From Pedobacter riviphilus (GTDB lineage Bacteria; Bacteroidota; Bacteroidia; Sphingobacteriales; Sphingobacteriaceae), in NCBI RefSeq assembly GCF_014692875.1, contig NZ_CP061171.1, positions 5,761,362-5,825,361 on the forward strand: a DNA stretch of 64,000 bases, given 5' to 3'. The translations under genes were made by a program, and so were the position numbers. The notes under the pieces were generated by a model that was not told where the DNA came from, ran no database searches, and saw nothing but the letters and a program-made list of their open reading frames with translations. Shown one piece after another: positions 34,793 to 43,489 of the stretch (position 1 is its first letter; every line of letters starts with the position of its first letter).

Positions 34793-35944
34793 ATGCGAAA
34801 CATACTTTTAAGATTCTCCAGGATTTTTGTCGGTGCTTTATTCATATTTTCAGGACTAATTAAAGCGAACGATCCACTTGGCTTTGGCTATAAACTACAG
34901 GAATATTTTGAAGTTTTTCACATGAATTTCCTGAGTGGGATGGCCACTGGTATTGCCATTTTACTTTGTACTTTAGAAATTGTTCTCGGCGCCTTATTGC
35001 TATTGGGTTTCTGGAGTAAAAAAGTAGCCTGGGGTTTATTGCTTCTCATTATCTTTTTTACCTTGCTAACATTCATATCTGCAGCGTTCAAAGTAGTGAC
35101 CAGTTGTGGCTGTTTTGGCGATGCCATTCCACTTACCCCTTGGCAATCGTTCAGTAAAGACCTGATCCTGTTGGCGCTGATCATTGTTATTTTCTTAAAC
35201 AAGAACCTGATCCAGCCTTTATTCAAAAAAGAAACTATTCAAAGAAATATTGCTATTGCCGTAACGGCTGTTTCATTAGGTTTTGGCTTGTATACTTACA
35301 ATGTTTTGCCGATTATCGATTTTCTGCCTTATAAGGTTGGTGCACATCTTCCATCATTAATGGTGATTCCTCCTGGAGAAAAACCAGATGAATTTGAGAT
35401 CATGTATCACCTCAAGAACAAGAAAACCAATGAAGAGAAAGATATGAGCGATAAAGCCTATCTTAAAACAGAGATCTGGAAAGATAACAATTGGGAAATT
35501 ATAGGTGAACCGGCTAAAAGACTCGTTAAAAAAGGCTTTGAGCCTAAAATCAAAGACCTGAACATTACTGATGCTTCGGGCACTGATTATACCAAAGAAC
35601 TGATCGAAAATCCATACTACAATTTAATTTTTGTGGCTTACGATCTTCACTCAACCAATGAAGCCGCTATTGGTAAACTAAACGCCTTGGCCTTAAACGC
35701 TACACAGCAGTTTAATATCCGTACGGTATTGCTTACTTCCAATTCGGCTCAGGATGCACAGGCCTTTATCAAAAAGAACAACCTGTTTTCGGAGGTTTTT
35801 TATGCCGATGCCGTACCTTTAAAAAGTATGGTAAGGGCAAATCCTGGTGTTTTATTGATGAAGAACGGAGTCGTGATCAATAAATGGCATTTTCATAACG
35901 TTCCCACCTTCGACCAACTCAGCCGAAAATATTTCGATAAATAA
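34793..35944 (+). CDS. DoxX-like protein with C-terminal thioredoxin-like domain (BT_3928 family)
   Basis: A 383-residue protein. The N-terminal 150 residues form a DoxX/MauE-like four-segment membrane domain (RFSRIFVGALFIFSGLIKAN at the start, SCGCFGDAIPLTPWQSF near 107). After a further hydrophobic segment, a periplasmic domain of about 200 residues ends in a part resembling a thioredoxin fold but without a CXXC pair. The layout matches the BT_3928 family. It probably takes part in envelope redox or thiol transfer. The ABC permease starts two bases after its stop. Confidence 0.82.
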   Translation: MRNILLRFSRIFVGALFIFSGLIKANDPLGFGYKLQEYFEVFHMNFLSGMATGIAILLCTLEIVLGALLLLGFWSKKVAWGLLLLIIFFTLLTFISAAFKVVTSCGCFGDAIPLTPWQSFSKDLILLALIIVIFLNKNLIQPLFKKETIQRNIAIAVTAVSLGFGLYTYNVLPIIDFLPYKVGAHLPSLMVIPPGEKPDEFEIMYHLKNKKTNEEKDMSDKAYLKTEIWKDNNWEIIGEPAKRLVKKGFEPKIKDLNITDASGTDYTKELIENPYYNLIFVAYDLHSTNEAAIGKLNALALNATQQFNIRTVLLTSNSAQDAQAFIKKNNLFSEVFYADAVPLKSMVRANPGVLLMKNGVVINKWHFHNVPTFDQLSRKYFDK

Positions 35945-35946
35945 AT

Positions 35947-37002
35947 ATGATCGGATACGCACTAAAAAAACTGATGTATGGGCTGCTGGTAATGGGCGGC
36001 GTAATATTGGTTGTTTTTGTGCTGTTTAATATTTTGCCTGGCGACCCTGCACGGATGACGATGGGACAAAGAGCCGATGTACAATCGCTCGAAGCCGTTC
36101 GTAAAGAATTTGGTTTAGACCGATCCAAACCTGTTCAGTTTGTTTTATACATTAACGATTTATCGCCAATTAGTATTCTGGATAATGATAGCACCAATCA
36201 ACAGAAATATCATTATGCAAAACTGCTGACTTTGGATAAAAAGGCACTGGTGATTAAATGGCCTTATCTCCGTAGTTCTTACCAGACCAAACGCGATGTA
36301 ACTGCTATACTTTCGGAAACAGTACCGAATACTTTTATCCTGGCTTTAACAGCAATGATTTTTGCCACAATAATTGGTGTCTTTTTGGGTGTGCTTTCAG
36401 CAGTTTATAAAGATTCGTGGATCGATAAATCGGCTAATGCATTTGCCATTCTGGGCATATCTGCACCTTCCTTTTTTGCTGGGATTATTATTGCCTGGCT
36501 GTTTGGTTTTGTGTTGAGCAACTATACAGGCCTAAAAATGAGCGGCAGCTTATATTCTTACGATCCCTTTAATGGTGAAGTATTAACTTTAAGAAACCTG
36601 TGGTTGCCGATGATTACCCTTGGCTTAAGGCCTTTGGCTATTATTGTACAGTTAACCAGAAGTGCAATGCTGGATGTTTTGGCACAGGATTATATCAGGA
36701 CTGCCAGAGCTAAAGGCTTAAGTAGAAATACTATAATTTATAAACACGCTTTAAAGAATGCCATGAATCCGGTAATTACAGCCATTTCAGGGTGGTTCGC
36801 CTCGTTGCTGGCTGGTTCTTTTTTTGTAGAGTATATTTTTGGCTATAATGGCTTAGGAAGGACAACAGTAACGGCCTTAGAAATGTCCGATTTTCCGGTC
36901 GTAATGGGATCTATTCTTTTTATCGCTTTCGTGTTTGTAGTCATCAACATTCTGGTTGATATTTTATATGCTTATGTCGATCCCAGGGTTAAATTAAGTT
37001 AA
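35947..37002 (+). CDS. DppB/OppB-like ABC transporter permease
   Basis: A 351-residue permease with six membrane segments. The first segment is followed by NILPGDPARM and an insert of about 80 soluble residues. The EAA-loop motif is DYIRTARAKGLSRNTIIYKHALKNA, split here as DYIRTARAKGLSR and KHALKNAMNP. It fits the peptide/nickel permease family. No DppC-like partner, ATPase or binding protein is adjacent, so it is an orphan subunit, and the partners must be encoded elsewhere. It lies in a tight operon with the DoxX-like gene and DinB gene. Confidence 0.88.
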   Translation: MIGYALKKLMYGLLVMGGVILVVFVLFNILPGDPARMTMGQRADVQSLEAVRKEFGLDRSKPVQFVLYINDLSPISILDNDSTNQQKYHYAKLLTLDKKALVIKWPYLRSSYQTKRDVTAILSETVPNTFILALTAMIFATIIGVFLGVLSAVYKDSWIDKSANAFAILGISAPSFFAGIIIAWLFGFVLSNYTGLKMSGSLYSYDPFNGEVLTLRNLWLPMITLGLRPLAIIVQLTRSAMLDVLAQDYIRTARAKGLSRNTIIYKHALKNAMNPVITAISGWFASLLAGSFFVEYIFGYNGLGRTTVTALEMSDFPVVMGSILFIAFVFVVINILVDILYAYVDPRVKLS

Positions 37003-37005
37003 ACG

Positions 37006-37452
37006 ATGCAAGAAGAAGAAATCATCAATTATACCGAGCTTGCTGATGGCCGGATTGTCGAAATATTTAAACAGGCAACAATTGAATTGCCAGATGCGGA
37101 ACGCTTATTTAGTCATGTGCTTAATGCACAGCACATTTGGGCGCAACGGATTTCGGGCAAAAAACCACTCTACGGCGTTTGGGATATTCACCCAAAAGAA
37201 GATTTTGAAAGCCTTTCTTCGGATAATTTTAAACTACTCAGGGAGGCATTGAATCATCATCCTTTAGATAAACGTATTTTATATAGTAATTCGAGCGGCG
37301 ATCAATATGAAAACCGGATAGATGAGATTTTATTTCATTTATTTAATCATTCTACTTATCATCGCGGACAGGTTGTAACTTTATTTAAAAAAGCAGGTTT
37401 TACACCACCTGTAACCGATTATATTATGTTAAAACGCGACCATTTATTATAG
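37006..37452 (+). CDS. DinB-family protein
   Basis: A 148-residue four-helix protein. The three metal-binding His positions of the DinB/YfiT fold are visible in LNAQHIW, LFHLFNHSTYHRGQV. These proteins are metal-dependent enzymes or thiol S-transferases; some act on bacillithiol. The substrate is unknown. It starts three bases after the permease stop codon. Confidence 0.85.
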   Translation: MQEEEIINYTELADGRIVEIFKQATIELPDAERLFSHVLNAQHIWAQRISGKKPLYGVWDIHPKEDFESLSSDNFKLLREALNHHPLDKRILYSNSSGDQYENRIDEILFHLFNHSTYHRGQVVTLFKKAGFTPPVTDYIMLKRDHLL

Positions 37453-37472
37453 GTCGACTATAAGAACTTCAG

Positions 37473-37976
37473 ATGAAAATTTTCCTTATCGGATATATGG
37501 GCTGCGGCAAAAGCACCAAAGCAAAGCAATTGGCACACCGTTTAGAATGCCCTGTGATAGATCTTGACGCCGAAATTGTTTCGAAAACCGGTAAAACCAT
37601 TGCCGAATACTTTGCTGAATATGGAGAAAGTGGTTTTAGGAATTACGAAAGCGAAATGCTTAAAACATACGATTATCCTGAAACCTGTGTGGTGGCTACC
37701 GGAGGTGGATTGCCATGTTTTTTTGATAATATGGAATGGATGAATGCGCATGGAGAAACGGTTTACCTGCAAATGGAGCCTGCTGCTTTGGTTTCACGTT
37801 TACATAATCGCCAAAAGCGCCCGTTGATTAAAGATTTAGATGATGAACAGCTTTTATTGTTTATTAAAGAGAAACTCGAAGAACGCGATCCTTTTTACAC
37901 CCAGGCAAAGATCATTGTAGATGCATTTGATCTGGATGGGGAGAAGTTAGCGGAAGCGATTCAGAAGAATCGTTAA
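37473..37976 (+). CDS. Shikimate kinase
   Basis: A 167-residue enzyme of the shikimate pathway (phosphorylates shikimate at O3). Walker A is GYMGCGKST, DLDAEI holds the substrate-binding Asp, SGFRNYESEML the Arg and Glu, VATGGGLP the Gly-rich loop, and LHNRQKRPLI the LID Arg. The normal length is about 170. AroK/AroL cannot be told apart. The last of the series that begins at 34204. Confidence 0.94.
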   Translation: MKIFLIGYMGCGKSTKAKQLAHRLECPVIDLDAEIVSKTGKTIAEYFAEYGESGFRNYESEMLKTYDYPETCVVATGGGLPCFFDNMEWMNAHGETVYLQMEPAALVSRLHNRQKRPLIKDLDDEQLLLFIKEKLEERDPFYTQAKIIVDAFDLDGEKLAEAIQKNR

Positions 37977-38006
37977 TAAAACAATCTGCTTTAGATAAGA
38001 TTTCTC

Positions 38007-39485
38007 TTAAACCCTAAACCCATCATCAATTATCTTCGCCGATAACAATGCGAGGGGAATTCCTCCGCCTGGATGGACACTACCTCCACAGAAATATAAA
38101 TTTTTAACTTTTGAGCTGAAATTAGAGTGTCGTAAAAACGCAGAAAACTGATTGTTAGAACTGTTACCATACAGAGAACCTTGATAAGAACCGGTTTTGC
38201 TTTCGATGCTTCTTGGGTCTAAAATCTGCTCACAGATAATATCTTTTTCAATATTTCTGTTTAAAATTCGGCTCACCTTTTTAATAATATTCGCTTTCGC
38301 TACCTTAATCAATTGATCCCAATTTTGGCCATTGTTGGCAGGAACGTTTATCATTACAAACCAGTTTTCATTGTCAATAGGTGCATCACCCCTGATATGC
38401 TTACTGCTGATGTTAATGTACACTGTTGGGTCGTTGCTAATGGTTTTATCTTTCCAAATGGCATTAAATTCCTTTTGATAATCTTCAGTAAAGAAAATAT
38501 TGTGCAGGCCTAAGTCACTATAACTGCCATCCATACCCCAGTAAAAAATCAACGCTGAACTGCTACGTTCCTGATTTAATAATTTCTTAGGTTCAGCAAT
38601 GCCTTTAAGTAGGTTTTTATACGTAAACCAGATATCAAGATTAGAGATCACTGCATCCGCTTTGTAGGTTTTGTCGTTAACTTTTACACCTTTTACTTCG
38701 GGTTTAGGATTATTAGAATATATAATTTCTTCCACCTTTTGATTGTAGTGAAGCCTTATACCTAATTCTTCAGCCAATTTGATCAAAGCCCTAACAATGC
38801 CATACATTCCTTCTTTGGGAAGAAAAGCGCCAAAATGATACTCGAAATGTGGAATTACATTCAATGTGGCCGGTGCCTGATAGGGATCAGATCCGTTATA
38901 GGTGGCATAACGGTTAAAAAGCTGTGTTATCCTTTCGTCTTTAAAAAATGATTGGTTAGCCTTTGCCTGCGTTCTAAAAGCATCAATCTGGCCAAAACGG
39001 AATATAGATTTTAAGGTATCCCAATGTAGGTAGCTTTTAATTTTATGCAGACTTCTTTCTAAAAATACCCGATGGGTAACTTCATAGATTGTTTCGCTTT
39101 TTTTTAAATATCGCTGAACTTCCGTTGCGGTTGTATTGGTTTTTTCTTCTATTTCCTTAGCAAATTCATCCAGATCTGCGCTTGCATTTAGCCTTAGGCC
39201 ATCCTCGTAGAAATAACGACAAATTTCTTTTAGTTTTAGATATCCAAAATAATCTTCAGGATTTTTGCCTGCCAGTTTAAAAAGTTCGTCCACATATTGC
39301 GGCATAGTAAAGAGGCTTGGGCCGGCATCAAACCTAAAACCATTCATTTTTATTTCCCCTAGCTTACCCCCAGGTTTTGAATTAGCTTCAAAAACATCAA
39401 CATCATAACCTTTTACCGCGAGGCGAATGGCACATGCAATTCCCGCAATTCCGGCACCGATAATTATGGCTTTTGGTTTAGGCAT
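38007..39485 (-). CDS. CrtD-like carotenoid 3,4-desaturase (CrtI family)
   Basis: A 492-residue FAD-dependent desaturase. The N-terminal dinucleotide motif is IIGAGIAGIACAIRLA, followed by EANSKPGGKLG. The C-terminus has YFCGGSVHPGGGIPLALLSA, typical of the CrtI family. The internal SSSALIFYWGMDG stretch is what I associate with CrtD (1-hydroxycarotenoid 3,4-desaturase), so CrtD is preferred over phytoene desaturase. crtB and other carotenoid genes are not adjacent, which also argues against the usual crtBI pair. CruF, CrtW, a glycosyltransferase and an acyltransferase gene lie 8-12 kb away. Confidence 0.78.
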   Translation of the reverse strand: MPKPKAIIIGAGIAGIACAIRLAVKGYDVDVFEANSKPGGKLGEIKMNGFRFDAGPSLFTMPQYVDELFKLAGKNPEDYFGYLKLKEICRYFYEDGLRLNASADLDEFAKEIEEKTNTTATEVQRYLKKSETIYEVTHRVFLERSLHKIKSYLHWDTLKSIFRFGQIDAFRTQAKANQSFFKDERITQLFNRYATYNGSDPYQAPATLNVIPHFEYHFGAFLPKEGMYGIVRALIKLAEELGIRLHYNQKVEEIIYSNNPKPEVKGVKVNDKTYKADAVISNLDIWFTYKNLLKGIAEPKKLLNQERSSSALIFYWGMDGSYSDLGLHNIFFTEDYQKEFNAIWKDKTISNDPTVYINISSKHIRGDAPIDNENWFVMINVPANNGQNWDQLIKVAKANIIKKVSRILNRNIEKDIICEQILDPRSIESKTGSYQGSLYGNSSNNQFSAFLRHSNFSSKVKNLYFCGGSVHPGGGIPLALLSAKIIDDGFRV

Positions 39486-39489
39486 TAAT

Positions 39490-41193
39490 CTACTTCAATT
39501 CCGCTAAATACACTTTGGTTTGTTTTTCGATCTCGTTGGTAGCAAACTTAATGGCCGAACCAACTCTGGTGGTTTCTGCTTTTACTGGCATTTTATTAAT
39601 GGTTGCCAGCGCATCAACATACCATTTGCACCAAACCTCGATAATATGCTTTTCATCGTTTGCTGCTTTTCCATTCGCAATTGCTTTTTTGCTCAACTCA
39701 AATTCGGTTTTTAAGCGCTTCAAAGCATCTGCTTTAACTTGCGAAACAGTAGCCGCAGCTGTGTTTTCGTCTGCAGAAATTAAAGTATAAGCAGCCGTTA
39801 AACCACTTATCCCAACATTTTTCATTTCGGTTGGCGAAACTTTATCAATCCTGTCATTATCGGTATGGTAGAACACATCGGTAAAGTGCCACATCAGTAG
39901 TCCCGGAATTTTATTTTGCAAGAATGGTGTATGGTCGCTACCACCTTCAAAAGGATTATAGTTAACCGTCCAGTTCGCAAATTTGCCTTGTGCCTTACAG
40001 ATATCGAAAGTAAAATCATTAAAATAATGTGGGAAAAGATCTTTTTCACTAACATCCCCTGCACCCCATTCGGTATGTTTATCAGTACCCCTTGTCCAAA
40101 TGGCCGATGGATCGGGCATTTTCTCAATCAGAAATGAACCACCGGTTTTTTTAGTGTCTTCGCCAACCATATCTAAACTCATTCCCCACATAATGCCTTT
40201 GGCCCGGGTGGTATCTTCGGTAATGTATCTTCTTGTGGATACAATTTCGTCGCCCCATAAAAAAGTGAGTGTACGCTTCGGATTTATCTTTTTTGCCTGA
40301 TATAATGCTGCTGTTAATCTTGCCATTTCTGCTAATGTGCCAACGCCACTGGCATTATCATTTGCGCCAGGCTCTTGAACATGCGCACTAAATACAAAAC
40401 GTTCATCAGGATTTATACTTCCTTTAACATTTGCAATAATGGTTAATTCTTCTGAAGGATAAATTTTAGTCTGAATATTCACTTTCAATTTGGCTTCACC
40501 TTTTAGACAAGCGGCTTTTAATTTTTCTTTCGCTGCATACGATAGCAACAATGTCCATACTTCGCTATTGGCTTTCATGCTGCCGAACTGGATGGAAGTT
40601 TGATGGATTTCTGGCTGGGTATATTTTGGCATGGAATAGCCTAAAACACCAATCGCTCCGGCTTTGGTCGCTATTTGAAGTAAACGTGATGGATTATTTT
40701 CCGAAAACAGAATTTTCCCTTTTAAATCCATCTTTTCTATTTCCGTTGGAACTATTTTTTCGATATAAACCACATTGGCCGTAACGCCATCTGCAGGAGT
40801 TGAGCCGCAGTTGATGGGGATCATGTTGCGGTTGGTTTTAAAAGAAATGAGTGGTTTTGTTTCTCCAACAATATCAATATTAGCATCAACGGGTTCCCAA
40901 GTGTTGTTTTTCATCGCTCTTTTTTCGATGCGATAAGTTAAAGGGGCTTCAAACTCATTCTGCTTCTGTTCTATAAAACCAGCCTTTTTAAGAATATTTT
41001 CTACATAATGGATACTGGCATTAAAGCCTTTGTTACCGGGTACGCGAAAGTATTTTTCTACAAAAGCAGTGGTCTGGTAAGCATTTTTTTCGACAAAGCC
41101 CGCGCGCGTGAGCCTGAAATATTCACCTGTCGAATTTTGTGCGTAACATCCCAATCCCGCAAAAAGCAGTGCAAAAAGTATCTTCGTTTTCAT
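39490..41193 (-). CDS. Secreted M28-family metallopeptidase, divergent ligand set
   Basis: A 567-residue exported protein, signal peptide ending near CYAQ (residue 19). A PA-like domain lies at about 100-250. The catalytic part has HVQEPGANDNASG (His271, Asp279), LWGDEI (Glu316), SLDMVGED and GSDHTPFL. In most M28 enzymes the first motif is HxD; here it is His-Val-Gln, so the Asp is replaced by Gln273. GEE is replaced by GDE. It may still be active, as the direct zinc ligands remain. It ends four bases before the desaturase start on the same strand, so the two may be co-transcribed. Confidence 0.85.
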   Translation of the reverse strand: MKTKILFALLFAGLGCYAQNSTGEYFRLTRAGFVEKNAYQTTAFVEKYFRVPGNKGFNASIHYVENILKKAGFIEQKQNEFEAPLTYRIEKRAMKNNTWEPVDANIDIVGETKPLISFKTNRNMIPINCGSTPADGVTANVVYIEKIVPTEIEKMDLKGKILFSENNPSRLLQIATKAGAIGVLGYSMPKYTQPEIHQTSIQFGSMKANSEVWTLLLSYAAKEKLKAACLKGEAKLKVNIQTKIYPSEELTIIANVKGSINPDERFVFSAHVQEPGANDNASGVGTLAEMARLTAALYQAKKINPKRTLTFLWGDEIVSTRRYITEDTTRAKGIMWGMSLDMVGEDTKKTGGSFLIEKMPDPSAIWTRGTDKHTEWGAGDVSEKDLFPHYFNDFTFDICKAQGKFANWTVNYNPFEGGSDHTPFLQNKIPGLLMWHFTDVFYHTDNDRIDKVSPTEMKNVGISGLTAAYTLISADENTAAATVSQVKADALKRLKTEFELSKKAIANGKAANDEKHIIEVWCKWYVDALATINKMPVKAETTRVGSAIKFATNEIEKQTKVYLAELK

Positions 41194-41236
41194 GATCGTT
41201 AGTAAAAACGAAAGATACTAAGAATATTTAATGTTG

Positions 41237-41696
41237 TTAGGCGTACCGTTTGCCAGTTTTGTTTTTCAATCCTTCATCAACCGATAATGGGCCTGAGCCT
41301 ACTACCCAAAACATGATGAGTAGAAACAGTACCAATACCGAAAACCACAATTCTGAATTGGGTGTGGAGAAACCCGGTGTAAGGTTAACAAAAAACACAG
41401 CAAACAATAAGATTGGAATCTGAATGACCACGGCAAAGCGGGTAACCAAACCTAAAGTAATTAAAACACACCCCAACCAAATGCGCAAATGCTACAACAT
41501 GAATGGCGACACTGATGAGCATGCCCGAAAAACCAAATACGTTGTTTTGAGTAATCATATTCTGAAGAACCGAAGTGTCGCTAACAAAAGAAACACCTTT
41601 TCCAAAAATGATCAGGCCGAGTACAATCCGAAGATAATCTAGCCATTTTGAGTGATGAACATCTCCCCAATGTTCAATTTTACGGATAACGTTCAT
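41237..41696 (-). pseudogene. DoxX-family gene with a frameshift
   Basis: The N-terminal part (from ATG 41696) reads MNVIRKIEHWGDVHHSKWLD and DYLRIVLGLIIFGKGVSFV, then membrane segments to AIHVVAFAHLVG. The reading frame then becomes unlike any membrane protein. One frame over, CVLITLGLVTRFAVVIQIPI continues the DoxX pattern to a stop at 41237. The shift lies in or next to a GGGG run around 41472-41478. Together they would form about 153 residues. Either a true inactivating frameshift or a base-calling error in the G run. Confidence 0.75.
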
Positions 41697-42073
41697 AATG
41701 AACCTCCATTTTTATGTGAATGATACCTTAAGTTACGGAAATTATATTTATTTATCAAATAATAAGGAACTGAAATCATTTTTTTGCGTTCAGGCGATCA
41801 CAGGCTCAAACGAAAACAAAAAACGTTGTATTGATATCCATTGAAGGTTATCGTTGGCAAAAAATATTCAAGGGTGCTGCCTTGATAATTTATGGAGTAA
41901 AAAATACCGAAACAAGACGCCTTGGAGGGAGTGAAAGGGTTTTGGGTAAATTCTGTAAACGAGTGGAGAGCAAAACTGATGCTTTTCTTCTGAAACGGTA
42001 AAAACGTTAAAATTATATATCTGGTTACGAGCAACTAATGAAGATTTAAGGTGTCTCTTATGGCAGATCAATA
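41697..42073. other. Spacer without recognised gene
   Basis: 377 bp between the broken DoxX gene and the DUF5694 gene. Short open frames occur on the minus strand but have no start context, biased composition or recognisable pattern. Two AACGTT-containing words (AAAACGTTGTATT and AAAACGTTAAAA) are present. No RNA gene or terminator was recognised. Confidence 0.4.
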
Positions 42074-42979
42074 ATGTTTATGATATTGCTTAAACCTACC
42101 ATTCTCATTCTTTTCTTACTTTCTGCACCGCAACTTTTTGCTCAATCAGCAGCAACTAAAAAAGCTGTTAAGCGATTGGATGAAATCTTGGAAAGAAATA
42201 AGCCTGTGGCCGAAGTTTTGCTCTTGGGTACGTTTCATTTTGCTGGCGAAAAGGTTGATGAGAATACCACTCCTGAAAACCTGAGGATAAATATGCTTAG
42301 TGATGAAAGACAGCATGAGATCCAACGGCTTGTAACAAGGGTATCAGCGTTTAGGCCAACCAAAATTGCCATCGAGGTGTCGCCTACCAGAGAAAAATAT
42401 TACGATTCTCTTTATTCTGAATATAAACTAGGGCATAAATTAGCGGGGAAAGGTATTGATACTGCAGATGAGACATTCCAATTGGGTTTTAGGCTTGCAA
42501 AGATGCTCGGCCATGAAAAAATTTACCCCATAGATGCGCAGCCCTTCCGTTTTAAGCTAAGCCCTCAGGACTCGGTTTTGACCTTTGAAAAATTCAGCAG
42601 CCAGAGGGATACATCCTATGCTTATTGGCAGAAAAAATATGATTCTGAAAAACGTTTTCAAGATACCCTTAAGTTTCGTTTGCCGCTAAACGAATATTTG
42701 CAATATTTAAATGCACCTCAGAAAAGGGCTTCGAGCATTGGAATGTGGCTCATCACGACAAAAAAAGGAGATAACCCACATCCTATAGGAGCCGATGGGT
42801 TTATCACGCGTTATTTCAATAGGAATGTTAGGATATATTCAAATGTACAACGCATTACCAATGGAAAACACGAACGCATACTTGTGATTTATGGTGCCAC
42901 CCATATGTACCTGCTCAATCAAATTTTTACCGCAAGTCCAGAATATAAGGTCGTCGACGTTATGAAGTACCTAAATTGA
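42074..42979 (+). CDS. DUF5694-like secreted protein
   Basis: A 301-residue protein with a signal peptide (LLKPTILILFLLSAPQLFAQ; ATG 42074 or 42080). The mature part starts with a helix and continues with VAEVLLLGTFHFAGEKVDEN and later IAIEVSPTREKYYD, GATHMYLLNQIF near the end. The GTFHFA...GATH arrangement recalls the TraB/Gumn-type fold and the DUF5694 family. Function unknown, possibly a metal-binding or protease-like domain. A single gene. Confidence 0.75.
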   Translation: MFMILLKPTILILFLLSAPQLFAQSAATKKAVKRLDEILERNKPVAEVLLLGTFHFAGEKVDENTTPENLRINMLSDERQHEIQRLVTRVSAFRPTKIAIEVSPTREKYYDSLYSEYKLGHKLAGKGIDTADETFQLGFRLAKMLGHEKIYPIDAQPFRFKLSPQDSVLTFEKFSSQRDTSYAYWQKKYDSEKRFQDTLKFRLPLNEYLQYLNAPQKRASSIGMWLITTKKGDNPHPIGADGFITRYFNRNVRIYSNVQRITNGKHERILVIYGATHMYLLNQIFTASPEYKVVDVMKYLN

Positions 42980-43211
42980 CCGTCATTTTCAGGGCAAAAA
43001 GATTGTTAAATCTAGCTCAGGTGGGTAAAATGTAGTTTTTTTTGTAAATCCTCCGATCTTATTAGCAAAAAAATAGCACAACGTGGTAGAGGTAATGATA
43101 TCAACAGAGAGATTTAACCATCTCATGTAAAATTAACAAAAATTTAAACTATACCGTTTTGGTTTTTGGTCTGAATTTTGTATTATTGCTTAAATAGATA
43201 GGTTTTTTATC

Positions 43212-43322
43212 ATGAGCAAAGAAATACTTGAATTTTCTGTACAGGTAGATGAAAAATTTGACCTAAAATTTAACTGGCTGGATGGTTTCTGGGGTGCAGC
43301 ATTTAAATTTTTTGGAAAATAG
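43212..43322 (+). CDS. Candidate 36-residue protein
   Basis: The ORF encodes MSKEILEFSVQVDEKFDLKF, then NWLDGFWGAAFKFFGK: an acidic N-terminal half and an aromatic, basic C-terminal end. A promoter-like pair lies upstream (TTTG near 43176, TAGGTTTT near 43195, spacing about 18). It is the only plausible coding segment in a 510-bp gap. No homologue recognised. Could be a small secreted or regulatory peptide, or a chance ORF. Confidence 0.35.
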   Translation: MSKEILEFSVQVDEKFDLKFNWLDGFWGAAFKFFGK

Positions 43323-43474
43323 TTTTTAATATCAAAAATATGCTGAATCAGTTGTTATCAGCTGAGCGGAAAAATATTGCCTAATCTTTCTGACAAACTA
43401 TTTATATTCATTCCAACTTTAGGTCTCAACTCGGGTCATTAGCCTTTGGTCTTTCCTCTTTCAGCTTTTAGCCT
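43323..43474. other. Spacer upstream of rlmD
   Basis: Together with 42980-43211 this makes the 510-bp gap between the DUF5694 gene and rlmD, in which only the 36-residue ORF is coding-like. The end of this part (about 43420-43470) is low-complexity CTTT/AGCC-rich sequence such as GGTCTTTCCTCTTTCAGC, of the kind seen in dispersed repeats. Confidence 0.4.
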
Positions 43475-43482
43475 TATCTTTG
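43475..43482 (+). promoter_or_regulatory. -7 box of rlmD
   Basis: TATCTTTG is a perfect TAnnTTTG match and ends seven bases before the ATG, so the leader must be very short. The spacing to a TTTG upstream (43445-43448) is 26 nt, longer than usual. Confidence 0.5.
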
Positions 43483-43489
43483 CAAAATA

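Noticed and set aside
41798..42071. Overlapping minus-strand open frames in the spacer before the DUF5694 gene
   Set aside because: Two alternative frames with atypical composition; no promoter or recognisable protein pattern.
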